Shown here: piece by piece, positions 39,505-48,119 of the stretch
Layout of the letters: the number at the start of each line of letters is the position of its first letter
How positions within the stretch are numbered: position 1 is the first letter of the stretch
Assembly (NCBI RefSeq): GCF_005889715.1
Contig: NZ_VCKW01000022.1
Location: forward strand, 1-53,305
Origin: Actinomadura soli
GTDB taxonomy: Bacteria; Actinomycetota; Actinomycetes; Streptosporangiales; Streptosporangiaceae
Length of the DNA: 53,305 bases
Direction of reading: 5' to 3'
Program-made: the position numbers and the translations under genes
The notes under the pieces: generated by a model
The model's input: only the letters and a program-made list of their open reading frames with translations
What the model was told of the DNA's origin: nothing
Databases searched by the model: none

Positions 39505-40611
39505 TCAGCCGAGGTCGGCGATCGCCGCGACGGTGCCGCCGCCGGACGGCCCCTGATGCACGGCCGCGACCGACACGAACACCGCCGGATCGCCTGTGAC
39601 GGACGCCGCGACGCCGCCGACGCACGCCTTGATCTGCCGGTGCCAGTGCACGTCGGAGTCGTCCAGCATGATGTTGCGGCGGCCCCGGACCGAGCCGGAC
39701 GGGTCGGCCTCGCACTTGATGAACACGTTGACGAGCCGGTCGCCGAGATCGGACGTGCGCGGCCGGGCGGGCAGGTCGAGGCCGGTCGAGGCGATGGCGT
39801 CCCAGATGCCGTCGGCGTCGAGCGCGTCCTTCATCACCCCGTGCCCGGCGCGGTACCGGCCGCCGATGCCGCGCACGTTGCCGACGACGACGATCTGCGC
39901 CCGGTCCAGCTCCACGCCCGACGAGCACGACGCCACCGACGAGTACAGCGACAGGTCCTGGTGGATCTGCGCGGCGGACGGCGGCTCGATCTCGCCCAGC
40001 GCGACGGCGATGCCGAGCGCGGTGGTGGAGTTGGAGATGTCCATCGACTTGAGGGTGTCCTCGGTGACGACGCCGTGCCCGCGGGCCTTGGCGTCGTTGA
40101 TGGTGTCGAGCGTCAGCAGCGGTGTCTTCGTCTGGACGTAGTGCACGTCGGCCGGGTCGTCGATCCCGGCGAGCTTCATCGCCTCGCGGACGCCCGCCGC
40201 GACGGTCTCGACCATCGCGGGACGGCCGATGTCCTCGGGCCGGATGATGTCGCTCATCGCGACGCCGACGGACAGGCGCGGCTCGTCCGAGCGCGGCGCG
40301 GTCGCGGGGTCGACGGTGGCGAACACGGTGGCGTGCGGGCTGAGGACGCCGTCGGTGCCGCCCGACCACACCAGCGGGACGCGCCCGACCTCGTCCGCGG
40401 GGCGCGTGCCCTTGGCGATCAGCACCTCGCGGAACGCCCGGTCGGCCAGCAGCCGCGTGTAGTCGTTCACGCCGCCGTTGCCCTCGGTCTTGCCGACGAC
40501 GGCGAGGACCCGGTCGGCGTCCAGGACGCCGTCGTCGATCAGCCGGGCCAGCCCGGACGCGTCGGTCACGCTCTCGATGGGGATCTTGCGGACTTCGATC
40601 GGATCGGGCAC
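39505..40611 (-). CDS. Ring-opening amidohydrolase (barbiturase / cyanuric acid hydrolase family)
   Basis: 368 aa from GTG 40611, with GAGGAG 7 nt upstream; the larger open frame upstream shadows the carbamate kinase gene. The fold has three repeats, each giving a Lys and a Ser-rich loop: [16 protein letters not shown] with [22 protein letters not shown] with SCSSGVELD; and [16 protein letters not shown] with [11 protein letters not shown]. These match the AtzD/TrzD/barbiturase family, which opens cyclic imides such as barbiturate or cyanurate by hydrolysis. Which substrate is used cannot be told from motifs alone. It is 41 bp downstream of a carbamate kinase and probably co-transcribed. Confidence 0.9.
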   Translation of the reverse strand: MPDPIEVRKIPIESVTDASGLARLIDDGVLDADRVLAVVGKTEGNGGVNDYTRLLADRAFREVLIAKGTRPADEVGRVPLVWSGGTDGVLSPHATVFATVDPATAPRSDEPRLSVGVAMSDIIRPEDIGRPAMVETVAAGVREAMKLAGIDDPADVHYVQTKTPLLTLDTINDAKARGHGVVTEDTLKSMDISNSTTALGIAVALGEIEPPSAAQIHQDLSLYSSVASCSSGVELDRAQIVVVGNVRGIGGRYRAGHGVMKDALDADGIWDAIASTGLDLPARPRTSDLGDRLVNVFIKCEADPSGSVRGRRNIMLDDSDVHWHRQIKACVGGVAASVTGDPAVFVSVAAVHQGPSGGGTVAAIADLG

Positions 40612-40652
40612 GTCATCGCTCCTCAGCTGCTCTGTTCGCTCTCTACCCCGGG

Positions 40653-41615
40653 TCACGCCTCGATGATCGTCCCGGCCTCGCCGCGTGTCGCGTCGCCGAG
40701 CCGGGCCAGCGACGCGATCGCCGCGCGCCGGCCGCCGGACGCGACGAACCGCCGCACGGCCTCCACCTTCGGGCCCATGCTGCCGCCGGCGAAGTGCCCG
40801 GCGGCGGCCAGCTCCGCCAGCTCGCCGGGGGTCGTGCGGCGCAGCGGGCGCGCCGCCGGCGTCCCGAACCCGGCCATCGCGTACTCCACGTCGGTCGCGA
40901 TCACCAGGGTGGACGCGCCGAGCCGCCGCGCCAGCAGCTGCGCCGCGAGGTCCTTGTCGACGACGGCCTCGACGCCGCGGAGCGCCCCGTCCACGCGGGC
41001 CACGGGCACTCCCCCGCCGCCCGCCGCGACGACGACGTGCCCAGCGTCCAGCAGCACGGCTGCCGCGTCCGCGTCCAGGATCTCCAGCGGCTCCGGCGAC
41101 GCGACGACACGCCGCCAGCCCCGCTCCCCGAAGTGCCGCCACACCTCGCCGCGCGCCATGGCCCGGCGCGCGTCCGCCTCCGGGAAGTACCGGCCGATCG
41201 GCTTGGCGGGCGCCGCGAACCCGGGGTCGGAGGCGTCCACCAGCGTCCGCGTCACGACCGTCGACACCGGCCGCGCCGCGTCCCGCCCGGCCAGCGCCCG
41301 CTCCAGCGCGTTCATGATCATCACACCGACGGTGGCCTGGGTCTGCGCGCCGCACCAGTCCAGCGGGACCGGCGGCACCACGCCCGCCGCCAGCCGGTTC
41401 TTGATCAGCAGGTTGCCGACCTGCGGCCCGTTCCCGTGCGTGAGCGCGACCCGCGCGCCCGCCGCGACCAGGTCCGCCACCGGTCCCATCGCCGCCTCGA
41501 TCGCCGCCGCCTGGGCGTCCGGCGCGGCGCTGCCGTCCGGCGCGGTCATGGCGTTGCCGCCGAGCGCGATCAGGACCCGCTCACCGTCGAGCGCGCCTCC
41601 GCCGTTCCAGCTCAC
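40653..41615 (-). CDS. arcC: Carbamate kinase
   Basis: Reversible transfer between carbamoyl phosphate and ATP; catabolically it yields ATP, CO2 and ammonia. I use GTG 41615 ([20 protein letters not shown]), 320 aa, preceded by TAGCGT at 7 nt; an ATG 12 codons upstream is also open. Amino-acid kinase motifs: [60 protein letters not shown], and [10 protein letters not shown]. No arginine deiminase or ornithine/oxamate carbamoyltransferase is nearby, so the carbamoyl-phosphate source is not evident. It forms a unit with the ring-opening amidohydrolase. Confidence 0.93.
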   Translation of the reverse strand: MSWNGGGALDGERVLIALGGNAMTAPDGSAAPDAQAAAIEAAMGPVADLVAAGARVALTHGNGPQVGNLLIKNRLAAGVVPPVPLDWCGAQTQATVGVMIMNALERALAGRDAARPVSTVVTRTLVDASDPGFAAPAKPIGRYFPEADARRAMARGEVWRHFGERGWRRVVASPEPLEILDADAAAVLLDAGHVVVAAGGGGVPVARVDGALRGVEAVVDKDLAAQLLARRLGASTLVIATDVEYAMAGFGTPAARPLRRTTPGELAELAAAGHFAGGSMGPKVEAVRRFVASGGRRAAIASLARLGDATRGEAGTIIEA

Positions 41616-41622
41616 AGGCCGA

Positions 41623-41628
41623 ACGCTA
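41623..41628 (-). promoter_or_regulatory. Leaderless-type -10 box for the carbamate kinase gene
   Basis: TAGCGT on the minus strand ends 7 nt before the GTG at 41615. No ribosome-binding site precedes that GTG. This box helped decide the start over the upstream ATG. Confidence 0.45.
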
Positions 41629-41713
41629 GCGGCGCCGGACGTCCCGCTCATGGGCGAAATCCGCCCAACGGGCGTCGTTTCTTCGGCAATCCGCGCTGAT
41701 TCCCCGCCGGCTT

Positions 41714-42877
41714 TCAGCGGAGGCGGGCGAGGCGTTCCACGGCCTCGTCGATGACCTCGTCCTTCTTGCAGAACGCGAAGCGGACGAAATGCGCGCCCGC
41801 CTCGGCGTGGTCGTAGAACACCTGCGTCGGGATCGCGACGACGCCCGCCTTCTCCGGCAGTGCGCGCGCCAGCGCCATGCCGTCGGTGAAGCCCAGCGGC
41901 CGGATGTCGGCCTGGACGAAGTACGTGCCCTGCGGCCGGTACGTGCTGAACCCTGCGGCCTCCAGGCCGGTGATGAGCCGGTCGCGCTTGGCCTGCAGCG
42001 ACTTGCGCAGCTCCTCGACCCAGGGGATCTCGTTGGCCAGCGCGTACGCGGCGGCCCGCTGGTAGGGGGCGCTGACCGCGTAGGTGAGGAACTGCTTCAC
42101 CGTCTGGACGGCGCGGACGTGGGGCGCGGGCGCGGTCACCCAGCCGGTCTTCCAGCCGGTGACGGAGAACGACTTGCCCGCGGACGACACCGACACCGTC
42201 CGCTCGCGCATGCCGTCCAGCGTGGCGATGGGGATGTGCTCGGCGTCGTCGAACGTCAGGTACTCGTACACCTCGTCGGTGATCGCGACGAGGTCGTGCT
42301 CGCGGCAGACACCGGCGATGGCCTCCAGCTCGGCGCGCGTGAACACGGTCCCGGCGGGGTTGTGCGGCGAGTTCACCAGGATCGCCCTGGTGCGGGGGCC
42401 GACCGCCGCGCGCAGCTCGTCGGGGTCGAACGTGAAGCGCCCCTCGACCGGACGGAGCGTGACGGGCCTGCGCACCGCCCCCGCGAGCGCGATCACGGCC
42501 GCGTAGGAGTCGTAGTAGGGCTCGAAGACGATGACCTCGTCGCCGGGACCCGCGAGGGCCAGCACCGACGCCGCGATGCCCTCGGTCGCGCCCACGGTGA
42601 CGAAAACCTCGGTCGCCGGGTCGTACGACAACCCGTACCGCGCCAGCCGCTGCGCCGACACCGCTTCCCGGAGCTGCGGCAGGCCCGGCCCGGGCGGGTA
42701 TTGGTTCGCGCCGGTCCGGATCGCCTCGACGGCCGCGTCCAGGACGGCCTTCGGGCCTTCCTCGTCCGGGAAGCCCTGGCCGAGATTGATCGCGCCGGTC
42801 CGGACGGCGAGGGCCGACATCTCGGCGAAGATCGTCTCGCCGAACTCCTGCATCCGCGCTACGAGAGGCTCGCTCAC
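41714..42877 (-). CDS. PLP-dependent class I/II aminotransferase
   Basis: 387 aa, fold type I. INLGQGFPDEEGP, NQYPPGPGLPQLREA, VNSPHNPAGTVF, AITDEVYEYLTF, and the PLP-lysine segment SVSSAGKSFSVTGWKTGW are clear; the C-terminal HFVRFAFCKKDEVIDEAVER is typical. Closest in pattern to DapC-type N-succinyldiaminopimelate aminotransferases and methionine/kynurenine aminotransferases (YbdL-like); the substrate is not certain. GTG start 42877 has TAGTCT 7 nt upstream and no ribosome-binding site. A single gene, 21 bp after the response regulator stop. Confidence 0.92.
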   Translation of the reverse strand: MSEPLVARMQEFGETIFAEMSALAVRTGAINLGQGFPDEEGPKAVLDAAVEAIRTGANQYPPGPGLPQLREAVSAQRLARYGLSYDPATEVFVTVGATEGIAASVLALAGPGDEVIVFEPYYDSYAAVIALAGAVRRPVTLRPVEGRFTFDPDELRAAVGPRTRAILVNSPHNPAGTVFTRAELEAIAGVCREHDLVAITDEVYEYLTFDDAEHIPIATLDGMRERTVSVSSAGKSFSVTGWKTGWVTAPAPHVRAVQTVKQFLTYAVSAPYQRAAAYALANEIPWVEELRKSLQAKRDRLITGLEAAGFSTYRPQGTYFVQADIRPLGFTDGMALARALPEKAGVVAIPTQVFYDHAEAGAHFVRFAFCKKDEVIDEAVERLARLR

Positions 42878-42884
42878 GCCGAAC

Positions 42885-42890
42885 AGACTA
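42885..42890 (-). promoter_or_regulatory. Leaderless-type -10 box for the aminotransferase gene
   Basis: TAGTCT on the minus strand ends 7 nt before the GTG start codon, inside the 21-bp gap after the response regulator. No Shine-Dalgarno sequence is present. Confidence 0.5.
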
Positions 42891-42898
42891 ACGGGCCC

Positions 42899-43504
42899 TC
42901 AGATCCAGCCCATGTCGCGTGCGGCGCGGACGGCGGCGAGCCTGTTGGATTCGCCCAGTTTGGTCATGGCGGTGGACAGGTAGTTGCGGACGGTGCCCTC
43001 GGACAGGTGCAGCTGGGAGGCGATGCGGGCGGTCTCGGCACCGGTGCCGGTGAGGCGCAGGACCTCGCGTTCGCGGTCGGTGAGGGGATTGTCGCCCGCC
43101 GCCATGGCACTGGCGGCGAGCTCGGCGTCCAGGTAGCGGCCGCCGTCGTGGATCTTGCGGATGGCGGCGGCGAGCTCCTGGGTGGGGGCGTCCTTGGCGA
43201 CGAAGCCGCGGACGCCGGCGGCCATGGCGCGGCGCAGGTAGCCGGGGCGGCCGAAGCTCGTCAGGATGCAGATCGAGCAGCGGGCGCCGGACGCGGTGAG
43301 GCGTTCGGCGACGGTGAGGCCGTCCGCGCCGGGCATCTCGATGTCGAGGACGGCGACGTCCGGGGCGTGCTCGGCGACCGCGGCGGCGACCTCGTCGCCG
43401 CGGCCGACCTCGGCGACGACCTCCAGGTCGGGCTCCAGGCCGAGCAGCGCGGCGACGGCGCCGCGGATGAGGTGCTCGTCGTCGGCCAGCAGGACGCGGA
43501 TCAC
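42899..43504 (-). CDS. NarL/FixJ-type response regulator
   Basis: 201 aa. The receiver domain (~1-115) has acidic D8/D9, phospho-acceptor D54 (VAVLDIEMPG) and K104 (FVAKDAPT). The LuxR-type helix-turn-helix domain (~137-200) reads NPLTDREREVLRLTGTG ... LSEGTVRNYLSTAMTKLG. The GTG start overlaps the histidine kinase stop (GTGA). It is the last gene of an ATPase-permease-kinase-regulator unit and probably controls the exporter genes, as in other DesK/LiaS-like systems next to ABC-2 transporters. Confidence 0.94.
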   Translation of the reverse strand: MIRVLLADDEHLIRGAVAALLGLEPDLEVVAEVGRGDEVAAAVAEHAPDVAVLDIEMPGADGLTVAERLTASGARCSICILTSFGRPGYLRRAMAAGVRGFVAKDAPTQELAAAIRKIHDGGRYLDAELAASAMAAGDNPLTDREREVLRLTGTGAETARIASQLHLSEGTVRNYLSTAMTKLGESNRLAAVRAARDMGWI

Positions 43505-44769
43505 GCCGTCCTCCCGGCGACCGCCCCGGCGGGAGCGGCGCCCTTGCCGGGGGCGGTGCCCTTGTCGCTTGCGGGGAGCGGGACGGCGGCGCGCAGCAGG
43601 AAGCCGTCGCGGCCGTGGCGCCCGGACGTGACCTCGCCGCCGAGGACGGCGACGCGCTCGGCGAGCCCGGTGAGGCCGGAACCGCTCCCGTCACCCTGCC
43701 CGGCGGCGGGGCCGTGGACGCCGTCGTTGCGCATCTCCAGCACCACGGACCCGTCGTAGGCGGTGAGCGCGACGGCGCAGCGCCGCGCCTCGCTGTGCTT
43801 GATCACGTTGGTGGCGCCCTCCCGGATGACCCAGGCCAGCACCGAGCGGACCTCGGGCGGCAGCGTGTCCGGCGGGTCGCCGATCTCGCAGCGGATCCCG
43901 GCGGCCTCCAGCACGGCCCGGGCTCCGGCCAGCTCGGCGTCCAGCTCGGCGGCGCGGTACCCGCTGACGGCGGACCGCACCTCGCGCAGCGCCTCCCGCG
44001 CGGTCCGGCGGACGTCGGCCATCTCTGCGCCGGCGCGGTCGGGGTCGGTGCCCGCCAACCGCATGGCCAGCTCGCTCTTCACCGCGATGAGGGAGAGGCT
44101 GTGGCCGAGGAGGTCGTGCAGGTCACGGGAGAAGCGGAGCCGCTCCTCGGTGACCGCGAGCCGGGCGAGGGCGTCGCGGGCGGCGTGGGTCTCCCGGTGC
44201 ATCTCCCACATGCGGCGCTGGTACCGGTTGAGGAAAACGGTGACGCCGCAGCCGACGACGTAGATCCCGAACATGAGCGGAAGGAGCCCGTACCAGGGGA
44301 GCGCTCCGTCCGGGGCGAGACGCTGCGCGGCGACCGTGGTGAGGAGCGAGCAGAACGCCGCGACGACGACGCACAGGGCGGCCATCTGCCTGCGGCTGAG
44401 CGGTGACAGCACCACCGCGGACACCCAGAAGGCCGGGATGACGTTGAACAGCGGGCCGGTCAGGATCATCACGCTCAGCGCGGCCGCCAGCGTACCGCTG
44501 AGCACGATGTCGCGGCGCGACGCCCTGCCCGCCAGGCCCGTCTTGACGAGCCGCGCGTAGTACCAGCTGAGCAGGGCCAGTCCCGCGAGAACCAGGACGG
44601 CGAGGGGGACGCCGATGCGGCCGTCGGTGTAGGCGATGCCCAGCCCGGCGAGGCTCGGCACGACGAAGCCGACGGCGGCGCACAGGAACGAGCGGTAGGT
44701 GATCCGCCGGTAGCGTTCGAGCCTGCGGGTGTCGCGCGCTTCGAGGTCCGCCGTGGTCGCGACCGTCAT
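43501..44769 (-). CDS. DesK/LiaS-type sensor histidine kinase
   Basis: 422 aa. Five or six transmembrane segments (~residues 27-190) form the sensor. The HisKA_3 dimerisation helix has the phospho-His in RFSRDLHDLLGHSLSLIAVK. The HATPase domain carries VIREGATNVIKHSEA (N box) and GSGLTGLAERVAVLGG (G box). GGGAGG lies 6 nt before the ATG. With no extracellular domain it likely senses signals in or at the membrane. It is 48 bp after the permease gene and coupled to the response regulator. Confidence 0.94.
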   Translation of the reverse strand: MTVATTADLEARDTRRLERYRRITYRSFLCAAVGFVVPSLAGLGIAYTDGRIGVPLAVLVLAGLALLSWYYARLVKTGLAGRASRRDIVLSGTLAAALSVMILTGPLFNVIPAFWVSAVVLSPLSRRQMAALCVVVAAFCSLLTTVAAQRLAPDGALPWYGLLPLMFGIYVVGCGVTVFLNRYQRRMWEMHRETHAARDALARLAVTEERLRFSRDLHDLLGHSLSLIAVKSELAMRLAGTDPDRAGAEMADVRRTAREALREVRSAVSGYRAAELDAELAGARAVLEAAGIRCEIGDPPDTLPPEVRSVLAWVIREGATNVIKHSEARRCAVALTAYDGSVVLEMRNDGVHGPAAGQGDGSGSGLTGLAERVAVLGGEVTSGRHGRDGFLLRAAVPLPASDKGTAPGKGAAPAGAVAGRTA

Positions 44770-44817
44770 GTCCCGCCTCCCTCCCGTCCCGCACTGTATT
44801 CGGTGCCGGGCGGTCGA

Positions 44818-45642
44818 TCAGGCATGGCGGGGTTCCCAGCGGAACCAGCGGGCGGCGAGCGCGCGGCCGAGCACGGCCCAGAGGGCGAGGACGCCGAAGG
44901 ACGGCAGGCAGGTGCGCCAGCCCGCCAGGACGCCGACGGACGGGTGCGCGGAGTGGTCGTGGAAGTCCTGCCCGAAGTACCCGGTCCTGGTGATCTCCAC
45001 GACGGGGCTGAGCGGGGTGAACCGGCTGATCTGGGCGAGCCATCCGGGCAGGTCGTCCAGCGGGAACATGACGCCGGCGCCGAGCATGCAGCCGAACACG
45101 ATCGGCAGGACGGTGAGCTGCGCCAGCTCGGCGCTCGGGCTGACGCCGGAGAGCGCGAACGCCAGGGCCGCGAAGACGGCGACACCGCCCGCGAGGCCCG
45201 CCAGGACGAGGACCGGGTCGGCGGGGAACCGGCCGCCGAGCGCGACGCCGAGCACGGTGAGCAGCGCCAGCGCCTGGACGGCGTACATCCCGGTCGCGGT
45301 GAGGACGCTGCCGCCGGTGATCTCCGCGTCCGACAGCGCGGTGCCGCGGAGCCGCTTGAGGGTCAGGTCCTCGCGGCGGGCGGTGAACACGGTGACGAGG
45401 TTCATCAGGACGCCGAAGACGAGGAAGAAGCCGAGGTGGCCGGTGCCCTGCAGGAGCGCGCCGTCCACGCCGCCCATGTCGACGCCCTTCATCGGGACGA
45501 GCATCCCCGCGAACACCACCGGCAGGCCGAAGACGGTGACCAGGGACGACTTGTTGCGCCACAGGAGCGTGAGGTCGAGGCGGGAGACGCGGAGCATGGC
45601 GGAGAGGGAGACGGCGGGAAGGGAGGTCGCGGCGAGGTTCAT
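44818..45642 (-). CDS. ABC-2 type transporter permease
   Basis: 274 aa with six hydrophobic segments and the ABC-2 pattern: RLDLTLLWRNKSSLVTVFGLPVVF at the N-terminus, and RREDLTLKRLRGTALSDAEI in the loop after the second helix. The C-terminal FPLDDLPGWLAQISRFTPLSPV matches the ABC-2 motif before the last helices. It exports an unknown compound, possibly a drug or lipid, with the ATPase encoded upstream (ATGA overlap). It precedes the two-component genes. Confidence 0.92.
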   Translation of the reverse strand: MNLAATSLPAVSLSAMLRVSRLDLTLLWRNKSSLVTVFGLPVVFAGMLVPMKGVDMGGVDGALLQGTGHLGFFLVFGVLMNLVTVFTARREDLTLKRLRGTALSDAEITGGSVLTATGMYAVQALALLTVLGVALGGRFPADPVLVLAGLAGGVAVFAALAFALSGVSPSAELAQLTVLPIVFGCMLGAGVMFPLDDLPGWLAQISRFTPLSPVVEITRTGYFGQDFHDHSAHPSVGVLAGWRTCLPSFGVLALWAVLGRALAARWFRWEPRHA

Positions 45643-46571
45643 CGGGTGGTTCCTTCGGCGGCGGTGCGGAGGAAGACGTCTTCGAGGGAGGCGCTGCGGG
45701 CCTGCAGGCCGTCCAGCGGGACCCGTTCCTCCTCGGCCCAGCGGAGCAGGTCGTACAGGCCCGCCTGGAGGCCGGTGCCGGTCACGGTGTAGGAGGCGAC
45801 GGTGCGTCCGCCGTCGACGGTGATGTCGGCGCGGGCGCCGCCCAGCGCGGGCAGTTCGGCGACCCGGACGCGTCCGGGCAGCTGGAAGCTGATGCGATCG
45901 CCGTACCCGGCGACGACGTCGCCGACCGTCCCGGACGTCTTGATCCGGCCCCGGTGCAGGATGGCGAGCCGGTCGGCGAGCCGCTCGGCCTCCTCCAGGT
46001 AGTGGGTGGTCAGCACGACGGTGGCGCCGCTCGCGACGACGTCCCGGACGATCTTCCAGGTGGTGTGCCGGGCCTCGGGGTCCATGCCGGCGGTCGGCTC
46101 GTCCAGGAACAGCACGGCGGGACGGCCGAGCAGCGCGAGCGCGAGGTCGAGGCGGCGTTTCTGGCCGCCGGACAGCTGCCGGACCCGCACGCCGGCCTTC
46201 TCGGTGAGGCCGGCGAGGGCGACGGCCTCGTCGCGGCCGCGGGGCGCGGGGGTGAAGCCGCGCCAGTGGTCGACGGTCTCGGCGACGGTGAGGTCGGCGA
46301 AGAAGCCGCCCTCCTGCAGCATGATGCCGATCCGGGGCCGGACGGCGCGGCGCTCGCGGTGCGGGTCGCGGCCGAGGACCCGGACGGTCCCCTCGTGGAC
46401 GGCCCGGTGCCCCTCCAGGGCTTCGAGGGTCGTCGTCTTGCCGGCACCGTTCGTGCCGAGGAGCGCGAACAGCTCACCGGTCCTGACCTCGAAGGAGATC
46501 CCGGCGACGGCCTCGAAGTCCCCGTACCGCTGGCGGAGTCCCTCGACGCGGATGGCTGTGCTCGTATCCAT
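45639..46571 (-). CDS. ABC transporter ATP-binding protein (DrrA/CcmA type)
   Basis: 310 aa. Walker A LLGTNGAGKTTTLEAL (~residues 36-50), Q-loop MLQEGGFFADLT, signature VRQLSGGQKRRLDLAL, Walker B AVLFLDEPTAGMDPEA, and H-loop VVLTTHYLEEAERL. The C-terminal ~80 residues are the DUF4162-like extension typical of antibiotic-exporter ATPases. First gene of the ATPase-permease-kinase-regulator unit; a perfect 8-2-8 palindrome lies 80 bp upstream. Confidence 0.95.
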   Translation of the reverse strand: MDTSTAIRVEGLRQRYGDFEAVAGISFEVRTGELFALLGTNGAGKTTTLEALEGHRAVHEGTVRVLGRDPHRERRAVRPRIGIMLQEGGFFADLTVAETVDHWRGFTPAPRGRDEAVALAGLTEKAGVRVRQLSGGQKRRLDLALALLGRPAVLFLDEPTAGMDPEARHTTWKIVRDVVASGATVVLTTHYLEEAERLADRLAILHRGRIKTSGTVGDVVAGYGDRISFQLPGRVRVAELPALGGARADITVDGGRTVASYTVTGTGLQAGLYDLLRWAEEERVPLDGLQARSASLEDVFLRTAAEGTTR

Positions 46572-46650
46572 GCCCCAAGCGTCGCGATCGGGGCGAGTCC
46601 GCCGGTAGAAGCGCGTATCACCGGTTCAGGCGGCGCCTGTCAGCCGATCG

Positions 46651-46668
46651 GCATGACAGGTGTCATGC
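46651..46668. promoter_or_regulatory. Perfect 8-2-8 palindrome upstream of the ABC exporter unit
   Basis: GCATGACA-gg-TGTCATGC, with a further CCTGTCA at 46636-46642. It lies 80 bp upstream of the exporter ATPase and 15 bp beyond the end of the acyl-CoA ligase gene. The core ATGACA-N2-TGTCAT has the same 6-2-6 architecture as the TetR-linked sites at 33.7 kb. Possible repressor or response-regulator site; it has no obvious terminator features. Confidence 0.5.
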
Positions 46669-46682
46669 GGCCGCGCCGGCGG

Positions 46683-48089
46683 CTACGGCGTGATGTCGCC
46701 CAGGCGGGTCTTGACGACCTTGCCCATGGCGTTGCGCGGCAGCGACCCGACCAGGTGCACCACGCGGGGGCGCTTGTGGGCCGACAGCCGCTCCGCCACG
46801 AAGTCGATCAGCTGCCCTTCGGCGACGCCGTCCGCGACGACGTACGCGGTGACCTGCTCGCCGAGGTCGTCGTGCGGGGTTCCGACGACGGCGGCCTCCC
46901 GGACGCCCGGATGCGCGAGCAGCGCGTTCTCGATCTCGCCCGCGCCGATCCGGTAGCCGCCGCTCTTGATCAGGTCGGTGGACGCGCGGCCGACGATGCG
47001 GTGCCAGCCGTCCGGGCCGATGGTCGCGATGTCGCCGGTGCGGAACCAGCCGTCCGCGGCGAACGACTCCGCGGTGGCGTCGGGGCGGTTGAGGTACCCC
47101 TTGAACAGCAGCGGGGCGCGGACGTGCAGCTCGCCGGGCGTCTCGCCGTCCGCCGGGGCGGGGCCGCCGTCCTCGGCGGCGAGGCGGGTCTCGACGCCGG
47201 TCAGCGGGGTGCCGACGTAGCCGGGACGCCGGTCGCCGTCGGCGCGGGCGCTGATCGTGATGAGCGTCTCGGTCATGCCGTACCGCTCGACCGGACGGTG
47301 CCCGGTGAGCCGCGCGAGCCGCTCGAAGACGGGCACGGGCAGGGGCGCGCTGCCGGAGACGAGCAGCCGCGCGCCGCGGAGGGCCCGCGCGGCGGACGGC
47401 TCGGCGGCCGTCCTCGACCAGACGGTGGGGACGCCGAAGAACAGGCTCCCGCCGTCGTTCTGAGCCGCAGCGGCGTAGGAGTCGGGCTTGGGCCGTCCCG
47501 TGTGCACGAGCGGTGAGCCGACCCGCAGCGCCCCGAGGACGCCCAAGACGAGCCCGTGCACATGGAAGAGGGGCAGCCCGTGGACGAGGACGTCGTCCGG
47601 CGTCCAAGCCCAGGCGTCTGCGAGCGCGTCCAGCCCGGCGGCGATCGCGCCGCGCGAGATCAGCACGCCCTTCGGCGCGCCCGTCGTCCCGCTGGTGTAG
47701 AGGATCAGCGCGGTGGCCCCGGCGTCCGGCCCGGTGTTCGTGTTCCCGTCGTGCGGGAGCGCGTCGACGGGGATGAGCGGTGGTTCGCCCTCCGCCCGTG
47801 CGGTGGCGTCGCGGGCGGCGAGGAGGAGGCCCGCGCCGGAGTCGTTGAGGATGTGGGCGCGTTCGGCCGGGCCGGAGTCCGGGGGCAGCGGCACGACCGG
47901 GACGCCCGCGAGGAGGCCGCCGACGACCGCCGCGACCGTCTCCAGGGACGCCGTGGCGTGCACGGCGACGGCGTCCGCGCCCCGGATCTCCGCGGCCACG
48001 GCCGACGCCCAGCCGAGCAGCTCCTCGCGTGGCAGGCCGCGTCCCGCGATCCGCACCGAGCCGCCGCCCGTCGCGCCGAGCAGGTCCAT
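46683..48089 (-). CDS. Acyl-CoA synthetase, MatB-like malonyl-CoA ligase
   Basis: 468 aa from ATG 48089, with GAGAGGGG 7 nt upstream. Adenylate-forming enzyme: ALILYTSGTTGAPKGVLISR (ATP loop), LPLFHVHGLVLGVLGAL, VERYGMTETLITIS, GWFRTGDIATIGPDG, DLIKSGGYRIGAGEIENALL, and catalytic K457 in NAMGKVVKTRL. The wording DALADAWAWTPDDVLVHGLP closely parallels the malonyl-CoA ligase MatB of Streptomyces coelicolor as I recall it, so malonate or methylmalonate is the best guess for substrate. Monocistronic or shared regulation with the divergent P-loop kinase gene (30-bp gap). Confidence 0.88.
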   Translation of the reverse strand: MDLLGATGGGSVRIAGRGLPREELLGWASAVAAEIRGADAVAVHATASLETVAAVVGGLLAGVPVVPLPPDSGPAERAHILNDSGAGLLLAARDATARAEGEPPLIPVDALPHDGNTNTGPDAGATALILYTSGTTGAPKGVLISRGAIAAGLDALADAWAWTPDDVLVHGLPLFHVHGLVLGVLGALRVGSPLVHTGRPKPDSYAAAAQNDGGSLFFGVPTVWSRTAAEPSAARALRGARLLVSGSAPLPVPVFERLARLTGHRPVERYGMTETLITISARADGDRRPGYVGTPLTGVETRLAAEDGGPAPADGETPGELHVRAPLLFKGYLNRPDATAESFAADGWFRTGDIATIGPDGWHRIVGRASTDLIKSGGYRIGAGEIENALLAHPGVREAAVVGTPHDDLGEQVTAYVVADGVAEGQLIDFVAERLSAHKRPRVVHLVGSLPRNAMGKVVKTRLGDITP

Positions 48090-48119
48090 TCGTGGCCCCT
48101 CTCCGTCCGTCCTGGAAGT

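Noticed and set aside
39505..41355. A longer ring-opening amidohydrolase with 248 extra N-terminal residues
   Set aside because: The extension is Arg/Gly/Ala-rich shadow of the carbamate kinase gene; a GTG at 40611 with GAGGAG gives the normal family length.
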